A stretch of 64,000 nt of DNA, from positions 1,351,559-1,415,558 of the forward strand of contig NW_004454216.1 in NCBI RefSeq assembly GCF_000283155.1, written 5' to 3'. The notes beneath the pieces were generated by a model. The model saw only the letters and a program-made list of their open reading frames with translations, ran no database searches and was not told where the DNA came from. Of the stretch, positions 22,106-33,835 are shown one piece after another. The DNA is from Ceratotherium simum simum. Its lineage: Eukaryota > Chordata > Mammalia > Perissodactyla > Rhinocerotidae. The first letter of the stretch is position 1. Every line of letters starts with the position of its first letter. The position numbers and the translations under genes were made by a program.

Positions 22106-24297
22106 ACCTGCAATGTTTCAGATATTTTTCTGTATTTTAGCTGGGTATACTTACTTGTGCATCCAGGTAAACTAGAGCAAACACTCCCAGTTCATATAAC
22201 AACTTATCAATCTTTGGAATGAGGTTAGAGTGTTCCCAACTCAAAGGGCAAGATATTACACCAATATATTCCATTTAGAATTATAAATGTTGTTGGGGAC
22301 TTCACTTCTCGTTCAAGGCCACTTGCCTGAAATGATTACATAAAGCAATAACTGAGATGAATTAGGAAGTTTCCAATTGACTCTGGGTACCTGATATCTC
22401 ATTTTCCCATTTCATAGACTTCTAAAAATTACAGGATTGCCCAAATTGCAACAATTTTCTGCTTCATCACAAATCACGTTATGTCTTGGTTTGGAGTGAA
22501 TGTTCAATTTTGTCACTGGCTGAGGAAATCGGAACATCTTAGACAAGAAAGAAGAAGTGCCAATAGCCTTGCTGTGCAAGGCCTTTCCAGCATATTTCAG
22601 GATATATTTGTTTGGCAGCATCCCAGACTGCATTCTGGGGCCTACCACCTGAAGACATTCTGTTTTTGCAATATCAAATCACAAGAAGGCTGCTTGCCAA
22701 GACTCACACTGTTGTCCACCTGGCCAGACCTGACCACTTAAAGAATTGAGAATAGTGGGCAGAAGGTCCTGGTTGACATTGTAGAAATTAGGCCATGCCC
22801 ACAAGCTCATCTTTAGAAGTAACTGCCTGCTGGGTTCTGAAGTCCCACAGTGTGTCCCCTAGTCTGCTCCTGATCAGTGATCCTGGGTGATGTCATGCTG
22901 TTTCTAGCTCTATTTCTTCATTACTCTCTCTCTCTCCTAGACATGCCTAGCACCTTTTTACTTCTTCATAAATCCCACTTACTTCCTTCTACATCACATG
23001 GGTTCTGGTGCCACATTCCAACCTTCAACCTGTCTGAACCTGGTATCTGGCTCCTTTCCAGGAGGGAGATGTGTATTTCTTCCAGGTACTCTTCTTCCAT
23101 CCTGGAGCTTCCCCTACCCCCTGAAGAGCCTCTGCTTTACAACTGCTGTTCTGGCCTCACCCCAGTCATCCCAATTGCTCTCTGCAACTAGAATTATCCA
23201 TTGGATCCCATCTGCCATTCCAAGGGTGATACCATTTGCTTTCCAGTTCTGTAAAATGTGATCATGGTGCCAACTCCATATTTCCCTTTTTTGAATTGAA
23301 GAAATTTGCAGCAGCAAGAATTGACTAATGACAATTACTCCTGTTTCTTAATAAAAGTCTATTACTTATGTTCTTTCTTTCTGAAAATTAGAAATACATT
23401 TTGAGTCCCAAAATATACTTTAAATTGATTGTATCCGTTAATTAGTTGACAAATATTTAACAAAACTGCACTATTTGATTCAGATGCAATGATTGCTAAA
23501 TACCATGGTTTTAAATATTCTGGAGTTTGTAGCTCTGTAGTTCAACTCAGAAAGTACTGCCTTAGGTGGTTTGCCCTTGGTTTTCTGAGTACATTAAGAT
23601 TATCAACAACTATTGCTATTTCTTGAAGTTTTTTTATTTAAACTCTCAAAGGAAATTATCACTTCATCAAGTTTCACTACAAGGTTTTAGTGTCACTTTA
23701 GCATTCTCTGCGTTATTTTTTTCTCTTGCTTTTTTTAGACAGAAGAAATTTTTAAAAATAGTTTTTTAATAAACTACTTTTTTTATGAGTAGTTTTTAGA
23801 TGGTTTATAACTTCCATTTTTCTAAAGATCTTTTGGTGGCTTTCAACTTTGTGATGATGTGATGACGTGATGAAGCAGATTTAGGCCCTGAGATGTAGAG
23901 TCCTTTGAAGGAAAAAGAATACGTACATGTGATCTCCCAAACAGCTTTCAAGTTAATTACATTATTATTCAACAGAGAAAATATCTTTTTATTCTCTGTC
24001 TACTGAAGAACAACACATATTCCATAATTAACTCAATGTACGGGTGCTGTCCTCTTCTATTTCAGGATGTCTCCCCCCCGAAGAAAGTCATTGGACACAT
24101 TTTTGTCATTTTTTTGATTCTTCATTCCTGAATATCCATCCATTCATCAATAAGTACTATGAGACACAATGCCTCACTGAGTCTTCTTTTCAAGATCCCA
24201 TTACCTCTTTACATTCCTGACTCCAAAATGAACCTTGATTAAAAATAACATGTGGTAGAAAAATAAAACAGTAGTCTTAAGAATTTTAAATGCCTTG
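22106..24297. other. Unassigned DNA, no gene
   Basis: No family recognised over about 2.2 kb. Frames of 66-104 codons at 22412-22741 and 22877-23317 overlap on opposite strands and show no domain. A short GTGATGATGTGATGACGTGA imperfect repeat sits near 23854. Confidence 0.4.
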
Positions 24298-24565
24298 ATA
24301 ATAGCTACCACTTACTGAGTACCTAATATATACAATGCATTGCATTTGGTGCCTTTACAGATATTAATACTAATCCTCAAAGTAAAAAGCATGCCTTATT
24401 ATCTCCCTTTTGTAGATAAAGGAAAGGTAATTGAAGCTTAGAAAGGTTAAGTGCTTTATCTAAAGTCATACATCTTTCTAAAAAAGTGGCAAAACCAGAA
24501 TTTGCAGTCAAATCTGGCTTCAATGCCCATGCAAACTCTAATGCATTACACCATGTTGCATCTAA
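24298..24565 (-). repeat. MIR SINE, antisense
   Basis: 'CACTTACTGAGTACCTAATA', 'GCTTAGAAAGGTTAAGTGCT', 'TAAAGTCATACATCTTTCTA', 'TGGCAAAACCAGAATTTGCA' keep the antisense MIR order to the head at 'CATTACACCATGTTGC'. Confidence 0.85.
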
Positions 24566-24710
24566 TGCATGTTCATTCTAAGGTTCAAAGTGGTGGCAGA
24601 GTGGGTTAATTGGGGCAAGCCTAGGAGTAGGGGGAGAGGAGAACTTTCAGGGTCATCCAAAGACTGGTGTCTAAACATAAGGGCACATCCAGAAGTTTTT
24701 CATTCTAGGG

Positions 24711-25220
24711 TATATTAGTTTTCTATTGCTACCATAACAAATTACCACAAACTTAGTGGCTTAAAACAATTCAAATTTATTATCTTATAGTTCTATACTT
24801 CAGGAGTCTTGCATGGGTTTTACTGGCCCAAAATCAAGGTGTCAGCAGGGCTCTGTTCCTTTCTGGTTGCTCTAGGACAGAGTTCATTTCCTTGCCTTTT
24901 CCAACGATATAGGCCACCTGCATTCCTTGGCTCACAGTCCCCTTCCTCTATCTTCAGAGAGGCAACACAGCATCTCTTTGACCCTGCTTCCATAATCACA
25001 TCTCTTTCTCTGACCGCCTTTCACTTTTAAAGACCCTGTGGTTACATTGGACCTACCTGGGTAACCCAGGGTAATTTCCCTATTTTAAAGTCAGTTGATT
25101 AGCAACCTGAATTCCACCTATAACTTCAATTCCTCTTTGCCATGGAACCTAATATATTCATAGATTCAAGGTATTAGGATTTGTAATGTCTTTGGGGGGC
25201 GTTATTCTGCCTGCTACACA
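24711..25220 (-). repeat. MLT1-type MaLR LTR, antisense
   Basis: A near-complete solo LTR of the ERVL-MaLR group. Plus-strand text: 'ATTAGTTTTCTATTGCTACC', 'TTAGTGGCTTAAAACAATTC', 'AAAATCAAGGTGTCAGCAGG', 'GCATTCCTTGGCTCACAGTC', 'GACCCTGTGGTTACATTGGA' and the end 'TTTGGGGGGCGTTATTCTGC'. No internal retroviral sequence is attached. Confidence 0.87.
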
Positions 25221-25442
25221 GGGCTAGCATAATGAGACGTGAATCCCATGGTAGGTGTAGACCTAGGGCATTAGTGTCATAAGGTCAGAGGAGAAAGATC
25301 ATGAGTATAGTCAGGTGAAGTTGAAATCAAATCCAAGATGCTTATCAAAGAATTGGTAGAGTAAGCAACCAAAGGTGAGCCACATGCATGCCACTGGCAG
25401 AAATCAAGTAGGACAACATTTGAAAATTAGGACAAGAGTTAC
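25221..25442. other. Unassigned spacer between two LTRs
   Basis: About 220 bases separating oppositely oriented MLT1 LTRs. No MaLR internal sequence is recognisable in it. Confidence 0.5.
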
Positions 25443-25447
25443 TAAGC

Positions 25448-25908
25448 TGTTATGGGGTTGAATTGTATTCCCCTAAAATTCATATGTTGAAGTCCTAACC
25501 CCCCAAGTACCTCAGAATATGACCTTGTTTGGAAATAGGGTTGTCACAGATATAATTAAAGATGAGGTCATAGTGGAATATGATTAATCCAATATGACTG
25601 GTGTCCTTATAAAAAGAATGCCATGTGAAGAGACAGACACACACATAGGGAGAATGCCATGTAAATATGAAGGTGGAGATGGGGTGATGCCTCTATAGGC
25701 CAAGGAACACCAAAGATTTCCAACAACCCACCAGAAGCCAGGAGAGAAGCATGGAACAGATTCTCCTTCACAGTCCTCAGAAGGAACCAACTCTGCTAAC
25801 ACCTTATCTCGAACTTCTAGTCTCCAGGACTGTAAGACAATAAATTTCTGTTGTGTAAGCCACCTAGTTTGTGGTACTTTGTTACAGCAGCCCTAGCAAA
25901 CTGATATA
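25448..25908 (+). repeat. MLT1-type MaLR solo LTR, sense
   Basis: It starts TGTTATGGGGTTGAATTGTA and contains 'AATTCATATGTTGAAGTCCT', 'CAATATGACTGGTGTCCTTA' and the polyadenylation region 'CAATAAATTTCTGTTGTGTA'. It ends 'GGTACTTTGTTACAGCAGCC' then CTAGCAAACTGATATA. The 5-base duplication TAAGC flanks it perfectly (25443-25447, 25909-25913), as expected for ERVL/MaLR integration. A solo LTR left by recombination. Confidence 0.93.
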
Positions 25909-25913
25909 TAAGC

Positions 25914-28264
25914 TTCAGAGAACAGAGAAACATGAGATCTAGAGAAATTGGCAAGAAACCCACTCAATTATGTAATTAGATAGGAAATGAACCCAACCAG
26001 GAACAGTTGGGACACTGGAGTTAGAGAGAGGCTATCATCAAATCTGACTTGGTCTCAAATCAGTGAGTTGGGTAAGACTTGTTCCAAGACCTGGGAGGAA
26101 GCAGAGCCTCCAAGTGGATTTGGGAAGGAGCAGCCACCTGGGTTAGGGGAATCCGGGAACAGGAAGCCAGTCAGGTGTGCTGTCAGTAAGCAACATGGCC
26201 CTGTGACAAATACATTGTTCTTCCAAGTGCTTCGTCAATTTATTTATTGATTCTCTGTGGTTACCCTGCCTACAAATGAAGGTTGCTGAAAGGTTTTTGT
26301 GTGCTGACTCTTTTTAAATATTTGGGTACTCAAGGAAGTTAATTGGGTACCTTTCTGTTCACTTTGCGGAAGTAGCAACAGAACATCTGGCAATAGAATA
26401 GTGGGAACAGCAACTTGTCTCTCTTCTTGGTGATTCTTCCTCTCTTATATCCATGAAGGATTCCTTTAAAAAACAAACTGCAGTACACATCTTACATATA
26501 AAAATGTGCTTGGTCATCCTGGTAGCATTGGAATTATACATTTTAGTGGACAGTATATATGAATCCTTTTTTCTCATTAGAATTACACTCCTTCTTAGAA
26601 TTATACATGCAAGAAATTGGTTTCACCATTCTGCTGTAGGGGAAACAAAAATATAAATAATTGGCTGGCTAGTTTGCATGTAAATACCAACCTACAGCAT
26701 GTACCAATGTAGGGATGGGTGCCCACAGAATTAAATATAAATAAATTTCTAGTGCTACAGGCTTCACTTCACTGCCAGGGTGGAGCAGGTGATTATGTAA
26801 TAACACCAGATAAATAGAACTTCAATGACAATTTATATAGGCTAGGAAAACATGCTAATGTTGTTAAAATATAGTCTAGTATTCTCATTTGTATATATTT
26901 GAACTCTAACTTGTCGATGATGATCTTTCAAGTCCTTCATGGATCAGGAAAAGCCATATTCCAATTACTATATCTTTAGATTTATTTATTCTTCTCTCTC
27001 TCTCTCTTTTTCTTTCTTTATTTCTCTATGGTGTTTGAAGAATTAGGGCAATATGCTCCTTGATTCCAGTCTCTAAGGAGGTAAATATTTGTTGCAACCA
27101 TTGTTTATCTCCAGGCTTCAAGGCCTAATCAGCAGAGTAGGAAGACTCCCCAATTTTTACACTAGAAGTCTATAAGCAAATAAAGCCCTTAATTCTTTCT
27201 TCTCTTCAGTTTGGAAAAATGGAAAGGCATCCTCAAATTTATTTTACTTTTGCATTTGAAAGCTATACTGTGTTGTGTGTCATCTGACACTGTGTAGAAC
27301 TTACAGAAAAAAATATTTCTTTTGAATTTGGGAAGTGCAAAGACCAGACATCAGTAGAGAAAAGCCTCGTTCTAAACATTTATTTATTTTTTAGACAGTT
27401 TTAGTATCAACATATTTTTTAAAATTCTATGCTTATAAGATAATTATTAATTTTTCCTCCCAACCACTCCTTTGCTTTACTCTGCCTCAATTCTCATACA
27501 AATCATATGAAGATACAAGATTCTCTCTCTCGAGGAAATAAACAAAACTAAAAAGATTACATTCCTCCAACATTTTATCCAAGGAAAAGGGATCTCTAGG
27601 TAGGAAGAGCCAACTGACCACATCAGCCCAACTCTTTCTCCTAGAGATTCACCTTTCCACTTACACCACCATTTTGAATCCTCAGGGGTCTACAGGTAAA
27701 GCTCTGACCCGAATAGAACCAAACCCCTTTCCTTGGTTCCCTTTGGTGTGGCTTAGGCAGGACAGAACTTTCAACATAACTCTATTAAATAGGAAGGGAA
27801 GAACAAAAAGGGAAATAAACATAGCGTACAACAACATTAAAAAAATGCAGTTTACAATCACAGGTTTCTGATGGTCTTGTGGCAAGCTTGCTTTCTGTCC
27901 TATTCCATCTGTACCCACTCTCTGAAGACGTATACTTAACCCCAAAGCCCTCTCTTAGTAATGTCCAGCAAAAGTTGATTTTAATCCTCTGTAGTTAGAC
28001 TAAGCTAGACTGGGTGCCTTCTGCTTTCAACCTGTCATTGTTCCAGTTTTAGTCTGAAAAACTTTCCTTGTTCACAATTGCAAAAACCTGTAATAATCTC
28101 ACCTTTCAGATAAGATCCCAATTCCTTACATACCAAGGTGTGGTGAAAAGTATAACCATATTTTATGAGACACCATGTAAATGTCAAGTTTAAAACAAAT
28201 TACCTTCCCCAATTTATTCCTAATGTTCCTAATGTTCCTAATTTATGCTTTGTTACCATCTGAG
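25914..28264. other. Unassigned DNA, no gene
   Basis: No family recognised over 2.3 kb apart from a CT tract at about 26992-27008. Frames such as 25987-26250 (+) have no known domain. Confidence 0.4.
26992..27010. repeat. (CT)n microsatellite
   Basis: A TTCTCTCTCTCTCTCTCT tract grading into T-rich sequence. Confidence 0.9.
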
Positions 28265-28455
28265 GTAATAAACAGAATGCCAGATTTGGAGTTCAGAGAC
28301 CCAAGTTTGAACCCCAAACCCATCATTTACTAGTTGTTTCACTCGGAGCAAGGTATATAACCTCACTGAGCTTCAGTGTCCTCATGTGAAAAATGGGGAT
28401 AATAATGTCATGCCACTTGCCTCACCATGATGCTCTACCGTAAAGGTGATATATC
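28265..28455 (+). repeat. MIR SINE
   Basis: 'CAGAGACCCAAGTTTGAACC', 'CATCATTTACTAGTTGTTTC', 'CCTCACTGAGCTTCAGTGTC' and 'AAAAATGGGGATAATAATGT' follow sense MIR. Confidence 0.88.
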
Positions 28456-29484
28456 AAAACAGTTTTACAATTTCAAAATTTTAAACAAAAACAAGCTATT
28501 AGCATTACTGTTGTCTGTGAGCCACCTTAAATAAAGCATTTTTAGAGGAAGACAGGGGATAAACAAACAAACAAATAAATATACAAATATTTAACCTAAA
28601 TAAAGCTCAGTTTTAACATGGCATCACTCTGAAATAGTTCAACAACCAAAATAGTAAGTATAGTGATAATAATAATTAAAAACCTATTTGAATTTTTACA
28701 GAAACCTTTTAAAAATACCAATTTTATCCTAACACAGCGAAAGTTCTTAAAATTTTATCCCTCTCTCTATATATACCTTTCACCTCCCTCAATTCCATTT
28801 CCAAACCACTTTCAAAACTCAAAATAAATCCCTTCCACAAATCAGCCCATTTTGGCTCTTATCCTACATTCCTTTCACATTTTGGGCCTATTATATTATC
28901 CTTCCAATAACCTTCTTCTCTTACCCTTGTAAAGCAAGCCCTCCTTTCTCGGTCCCTTTCAATCTTCTTCTTCAATTCTCACACTGATTCTGTATTTAAA
29001 AAGACCCATAAACTCAGCTACTGAGCACATAATTCTCCTTCTGGATCAAGAGAAAAGAAGTTCTGGATACTTGTGAGTTATTTTTCTCTGCTACAATAAA
29101 TATTATGTTTATTACCATCACATCTTGCCAAATTTAGAGTGAAACATATTTTCTAGAGTCTCCTCCAGAGCACTGTTTATGGATGAGGAGTCATGTGGCT
29201 CTCCATCAATCCACTGGCACCATTCCATCTGCATTTGTTATTTACTTTGACCAATTGTTCTTTTAGTTCTTCAGAACTTTTGGGTAGCTAAAGTTTAGTA
29301 GCTTGTTTAGATCACTTGTTGGCATTATATTTATTAACTCTATCTAGAAGTGTGATCACAAATACATGGCATACTCGCTGCCACTCCTCTCTCTCATGTT
29401 CATGGCAGACATCACTAATAGATTACTGAATTTTTTTCTCCACTGAGCTCAGATTAGAATTCTTCTCAACATAGAACTCTATCC
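28456..29484. other. Unassigned AT-rich DNA, no gene
   Basis: Nothing recognised except an AAAC/AAAT short tandem tract near 28562-28590. Confidence 0.4.
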
Positions 29485-29659
29485 CAGTTGTTCTCAAACT
29501 TTGGGTGCATCAGAATCACCTGCAAGACTTATAAAATAGAGATTACCTCAGAGTTTCTGATGTAGTAGGTCTGGGGTAAGGACCCAGAATTTGCATTTCT
29601 AACAAGTTCCCAGGTGATGCTGATGTTGCTGGTTGGGGATCAAACTCTGAGAAATACTG
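29485..29659. mobile_element. MER5A-type hAT DNA transposon
   Basis: A near-complete MITE: left 'CAGTTGTTCTCAAACTTTGG', internal 'GTGCATCAGAATCACCTGCA', 'TCTGATGTAGTAGGTCTGGG', 'AGAATTTGCATTTCTAACAA', 'GTTCCCAGGTGATGCTGATG', and right 'CTCTGAGAAATACTG'. The 8-base duplication is no longer readable. Confidence 0.92.
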
Positions 29660-30637
29660 TTTCAGTCATAACCGAACACAGTTGGCCCATACAATGGAAC
29701 GTATTTGCTATCCCCTGTTAGGATACCTTATCTCCATGGGTCTTCAGAAAATAGGTAATAGCTATCCAGAGCAGATGAGAACTCTTAACAGTTCATATCA
29801 CAGGTGTCCTATAAAAGCTCTCTTCCCATTGATTCAGAAAACTTCTGGTTTCCCCTTCCAAGATTCTTCCACTTGGTATCATGTATTGTCCATCACAAAT
29901 CCTTTGTCTTGGATTTAGTTCCAGATTTTGGACTATGCCTTTGGACTTAATGTTATGGACTATCAAGTCAATTTCCAATCTCACCTTTGATTAGAAGAAA
30001 ACAAGTGAAGGGGCTCTTGCTCACATTAGAAGGTAACTGGGACAGGAATCACAAGGCTTTCTAATAGGGGAGAAAAAGTACAAACAGGACCCGTATTGAC
30101 TAAGAGAAGTTTTGCTGGGCTTTGCTTGCTTCTGTCCTATCAAACATTCAACGTGGGAAACAAACTAAACAGTTAAAACTTAGAAAACTAAATGTGTCAT
30201 TCCAGGGTTGGGGGAGGAAGGAAATGAGGGGGAAACACTAGAAGCAAGAAGGGAATACTAAAGAAGCAATTAATGTCTTCTCTCTGATAAGCTGTAAATA
30301 GATAGTTCAGGGCTTTTGACACTGCTCTCAAGCACAGATGTGCCTCAGAGATATACCCACCCACACAGATACATGTACACAGAGACTGATTTAAAAAAAA
30401 AAAAAAAGCTATATCCAACAGTTAAACACGCAGGAGAACTAACACCTATTGAGTGCCCACTTTGTGCTAGACTGCTAAACAGACACAGTTCAAGTGGAGG
30501 CCAGACATAAATGACAACTGACTTGTTAAACTGATGTAAACATCTATTAAATAAAATTAAATAATCACCCTGTGGTTATCATTTTGCATACTTGGGTAGC
30601 CAAATCTCACACACAATGTAATGCAGAGATGACTCAA
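29660..30637. other. Unassigned DNA, no gene
   Basis: No element recognised. It holds an A-run near 30392 and CA-rich 'CCCACCCACACAGATAC' text. Confidence 0.4.
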
Positions 30638-30945
30638 CAACATTCAACAAATATTTATTGAGTACTGAGTTGGCAGACGTCAGTGTACAAGGCAAAGAAA
30701 TCCTGCCTTTATGGAGTTTATATCCTAATTGGAGGAGAAAGACAATAAGCAAGAAATGTAATAAATAAATAAAGAAATTGTGTGGAATGTTGTAAACTGA
30801 TGGGCGCAACAGAGTTAAAAAAAAAAAAAAAACAGGAGGGAGATCAGGAGTTCTGGGCACTGGGAATGAGTTGGAGTTTTAAATAGGTCAGGGGTAGATC
30901 TCATTGAGATTTGAGCCAAGATTTGAAGGAGGATCTCCAGCATTG
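30638..30945 (-). repeat. L2 LINE 3' region, antisense
   Basis: 'ATTCAACAAATATTTATTGA', 'TCCTGCCTTTATGGAGTTTA', 'GGAGGAGAAAGACAATAAGC' and, after an A16 run, 'ATTGAGATTTGAGCCAAGAT' with 'TTGAAGGAGGATC' follow antisense L2. The A16 run near 30815 is a later expansion. Confidence 0.83.
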
Positions 30946-31237
30946 GTAACTTCCTCAGGTTACTTTTACCTTCTCTGCCTTTTGTGTGCCTGGCTGAATT
31001 TAGTGATGACACCAGCAAATCTCTCCTGGCACAGAATGCATGTTGGTTCACCATGGGTCTTTGGACAGGAAAGCTGATTTAAACAACTGCCAGCTCCAGG
31101 AAGAAACAGTTCTGGTCTTTGTCTAAGTGAAACACTTGTTGCTTCCCCATCCAGAACTTTAGATTTTCAAACTACTATTTCTTCAAACTGCTAACTTTGG
31201 CTGATTTGATATATTCTTTTGCATTTTATTGTTATAA

Positions 31238-31480
31238 ATAATAATAGCAAAAGTTAAAGTTTATTGAGTATCAAGCTAAGTATCACGCTCAGTATCAAGC
31301 ACTTTACATACAGTATCTCATTTAATTCTCACAACAATTCCATGAGCTACAGGATGTTATTATTTCCATTTTACAGATGAGAAAACTGAGGTTTAGGGAA
31401 GTTAAATACTTACTTGAAATAGTAAGTGCCAGAGTCAGAATTCAAGTCTGTCTGATTCCAGAGTTCTTTTAGCCTTTATT
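31238..31480 (-). repeat. MIR SINE, antisense
   Basis: 'CACTTTACATACAGTATCTC', 'CATTTTACAGATGAGAAAAC', 'TGAGGTTTAGGGAAGTTAAA', 'AGTGCCAGAGTCAGAATTCA' and 'GTCTGTCTGATTCCAGAG' are classic antisense MIR. Confidence 0.92.
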
Positions 31481-31734
31481 TAGTAACTAAATTTAGTACT
31501 GAATTAAATATACTCCTCAATAGAAACTTTAAAATGTGTGGTAAAGATCATCTAATTCAATGGCTTTTTGAAGACATTGCTTCAGCCATCTTGGGTAATT
31601 CACACGCACAAAGAATGTGGCATTTATTCTTACAGTGCTTCTGATTGATCCAGTGTTGTGGTTTCCCAAATTTTATTTAGCAGTAGAATCTTTTGCTAAA
31701 CAAAATCTTATAATAGTAGACAGAATCAGTCACA

Positions 31735-32245
31735 GTCCTAGTATGGAAAATTCAAACACAGATGGAAAACTCAAAAAGAGTGAGTGAAGAGGGTTTAATA
31801 AAGGAACTATTCACAAAAGTGTGGGTGGGGTAAAGGGAAGACAGCAAGGAAAGGTGAAAGTACCACAGGGCTAGCCACAGTGGAATGGCATGGCCACCCC
31901 TAGGCCTGAAGGGGCAAGCGAGTGGGCAGAGTGGTTACCAGAACCTGCAAGAACCGTAGCTATAGGAAGGGCCACCAGATAGGAGCTGTGGACCTTGGTA
32001 GAGGAATGTAGCCATTGCCAAACCACAGCCTAGACGGGAAGGAGTCAGGGGAGTAAATATCCCTGCTTCTTTCTCCTTCTTCCCTCCAATCTCCTGCTGC
32101 TCCCCCTATTGGCTGAACCCAATGGAAAGCTAGAAGGCAAGGGAGCTCAAATGACAAAGTCCATAGAAGTCAGCTTCCTAGGGGCAAAGAGCAAGATAGA
32201 GAAGGGCAGAGAATAGATTTAAACAGGCAAGCAGAATATCCAGCA
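31735..32245 (-). repeat. ERV-type LTR, antisense, family unassigned
   Basis: 'GGGTTTAATAAAGGAACTAT', 'CAGATAGGAGCTGTGGACC', 'ACCACAGCCTAGACGGGAAG', 'TATTGGCTGAACCCAATGG' and the right end 'AGCAGAATATCCAGCACA' match an LTR pattern I recognise from other mammals. Reversed, it starts TGTGCTGGATATTC as LTRs do. I cannot give its name. Confidence 0.55.
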
Positions 32246-32613
32246 CAAAACCAAATATGCAAAACTCATAGAGCAGTTTCTCTTCTTATATTAGGGTGGG
32301 GAGGTTCAGAGCCTGCCAGTTTGCCCCCTTCTACACTCACTCACCCCAGCAATCTCTGGGGCACCTTTGTCAAACCCTAGTGTTCTGGTCTAGTCCTTGT
32401 GTTAAAAATATTTCAGTCACAATCAACAACAGGTCTGTGTGGTTTGCAAAAATACAGTATGCATGTAGATAAGATAACCTGGATTTACCATAGGACTATG
32501 AGAGGCATCAGACTTGTCCCTGAAGGTTCAAGGTCCCAGGCTCTGGAAAGAATAGTCTGATTGCACACATGATCAGATTGAGGGGTCCTTGAATCTGGAA
32601 ACCTAAGGGTGGA
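32246..32613. other. Unassigned DNA, no gene
   Basis: Nothing recognised. Confidence 0.4.
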
Positions 32614-32692
32614 ATAAAATGTCTATAGGATGTATAGATGTATGTCTACATACATCTAGACATACATAGACATAAAATGTCTATAGGATGTA
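32614..32692. repeat. Direct repeats flanking a palindrome
   Basis: ATAAAATGTCTATAGGATGTA occurs identically at 32614-32634 and 32672-32692 (the first 20 bases suffice to identify it). Between them lies a near-perfect inverted repeat at 32635-32658, with arms TAGATGTATGT / ACATACATCTA and a 2-base centre. Local duplication plus cruciform-prone sequence. Confidence 0.9.
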
Positions 32693-33654
32693 CAGGCCAG
32701 CTGAGGATCCTCATTTAACCCTAAAAGGCATTGGCTTTGTAGGCTAAGGGGCTTCCTCTGAATAGCCTCACCTACTATTAAGTAGAACCCTCCCAAAGGG
32801 ATTCACAATTAAGTTTCATTGTCCATCAAATTAGAGAGAGGATCTTATATCCAAATACATTGAAATATGTAGTTATTCACAAGGACAAATAAGGAGAAGG
32901 ATGACAGGGGAGAGAAGGGTAAAGATACAGGGTAGTTGGGAAGAGGGTTAGATAGACAAGAGAACTGATTAGTCAGAAAAGTGACCACAGAGTGCCCATC
33001 ACTAATAAAATACCAAATCTAATGCTGTTACTGGCAGCTGAGAAGCAGTACCCTCCAAATGTGCTCTGAAGTCTGAATCACAGCCTGGCCTCCTCAGCGG
33101 GGGCTGCTGCAGGTCCGTCAGTCATTGGACAGAGCTGCTGAGCACACCCTCTGCTGCTATGCAGAGAAGTCTGACTGGAGAAGCCAAAACTAGGATGGAG
33201 ATGGGCGGGGGTGGAGAGGCTCCAGCACACAGGAGCCAGACAGCCAGATATTCTGTCGCTGGGCCTGCCACTTACATCTCTTGGTTCACTGGAGAGAGGG
33301 GTTTTTTTTTGTTTGTTTTTTTGGGTGGGGCGGAGGGGGGTTGTTTTTAATCTCAGTAGAAAATAAGCTGAGCAGAGGAGAAAGGCACAGCTGTTCCTTG
33401 CTTTCTGAGGAGTCTCCAAATCTCTTATTATGTGTTGGTGCAGCTGCCCAGCCAGAAGAGCACAGGTTACCTCTGTGACAGGCACAGGTAGAGAACAAGG
33501 CAGTATGAGACGCAGCCTATACCTACCCCATACCCACTCCATGTTACTGCCCCTGGCCCTGTCTCCTCACTGCATGTCTCTCCTCTAGGTTGGCGAGCTT
33601 TATATTACTAATATAAAACATTGGTCACACAAGAGATAGAATCAAATCATTTTA
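32693..33654. other. Unassigned, locally GC-richer DNA, no supported gene
   Basis: Richer in G and C than its surroundings near 33060-33590. A 154-codon minus frame (33078-33542) crosses a T-rich and G-rich low-complexity tract at 33300-33350 and matches no protein I know. No CpG cluster dense enough to call an island. Confidence 0.4.
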
Positions 33655-33835
33655 CGTATCTTATCACATTTAGTCCTCAAAGCAACATTATGAGGTAGGG
33701 ACTATTATTACCATATGTCTATTCAGATGGGGAAATTAGAACTTGGAGAGGTCAAGAAACTCAGTAAATGAGTGGCCGGCTGGAGTATGAGCCCCAGTAG
33801 CATGACTTTGTACCTGTGCACCCAACCATTAGACC
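33655..33835 (-). repeat. MIR SINE, antisense
   Basis: 'CATTTAGTCCTCAAAGCAAC', 'ATTATGAGGTAGGGACTATT', 'GAACTTGGAGAGGTCAAGAA', 'GGAGTATGAGCCCCAGTAGC' and 'CCAACCATTAGACCATCC' are in antisense MIR order. Confidence 0.88.

Noticed and set aside
22877..23317. Overlapping frames of 67-104 codons on both strands
   Set aside because: They are mutually antisense in pyrimidine-rich DNA, with no domain or splice evidence.
33078..33542. 154-codon minus-strand open reading frame as a gene
   Set aside because: No recognisable domain, crosses T-rich/G-rich low-complexity sequence, and one frame of this length is expected by chance in 64 kb.
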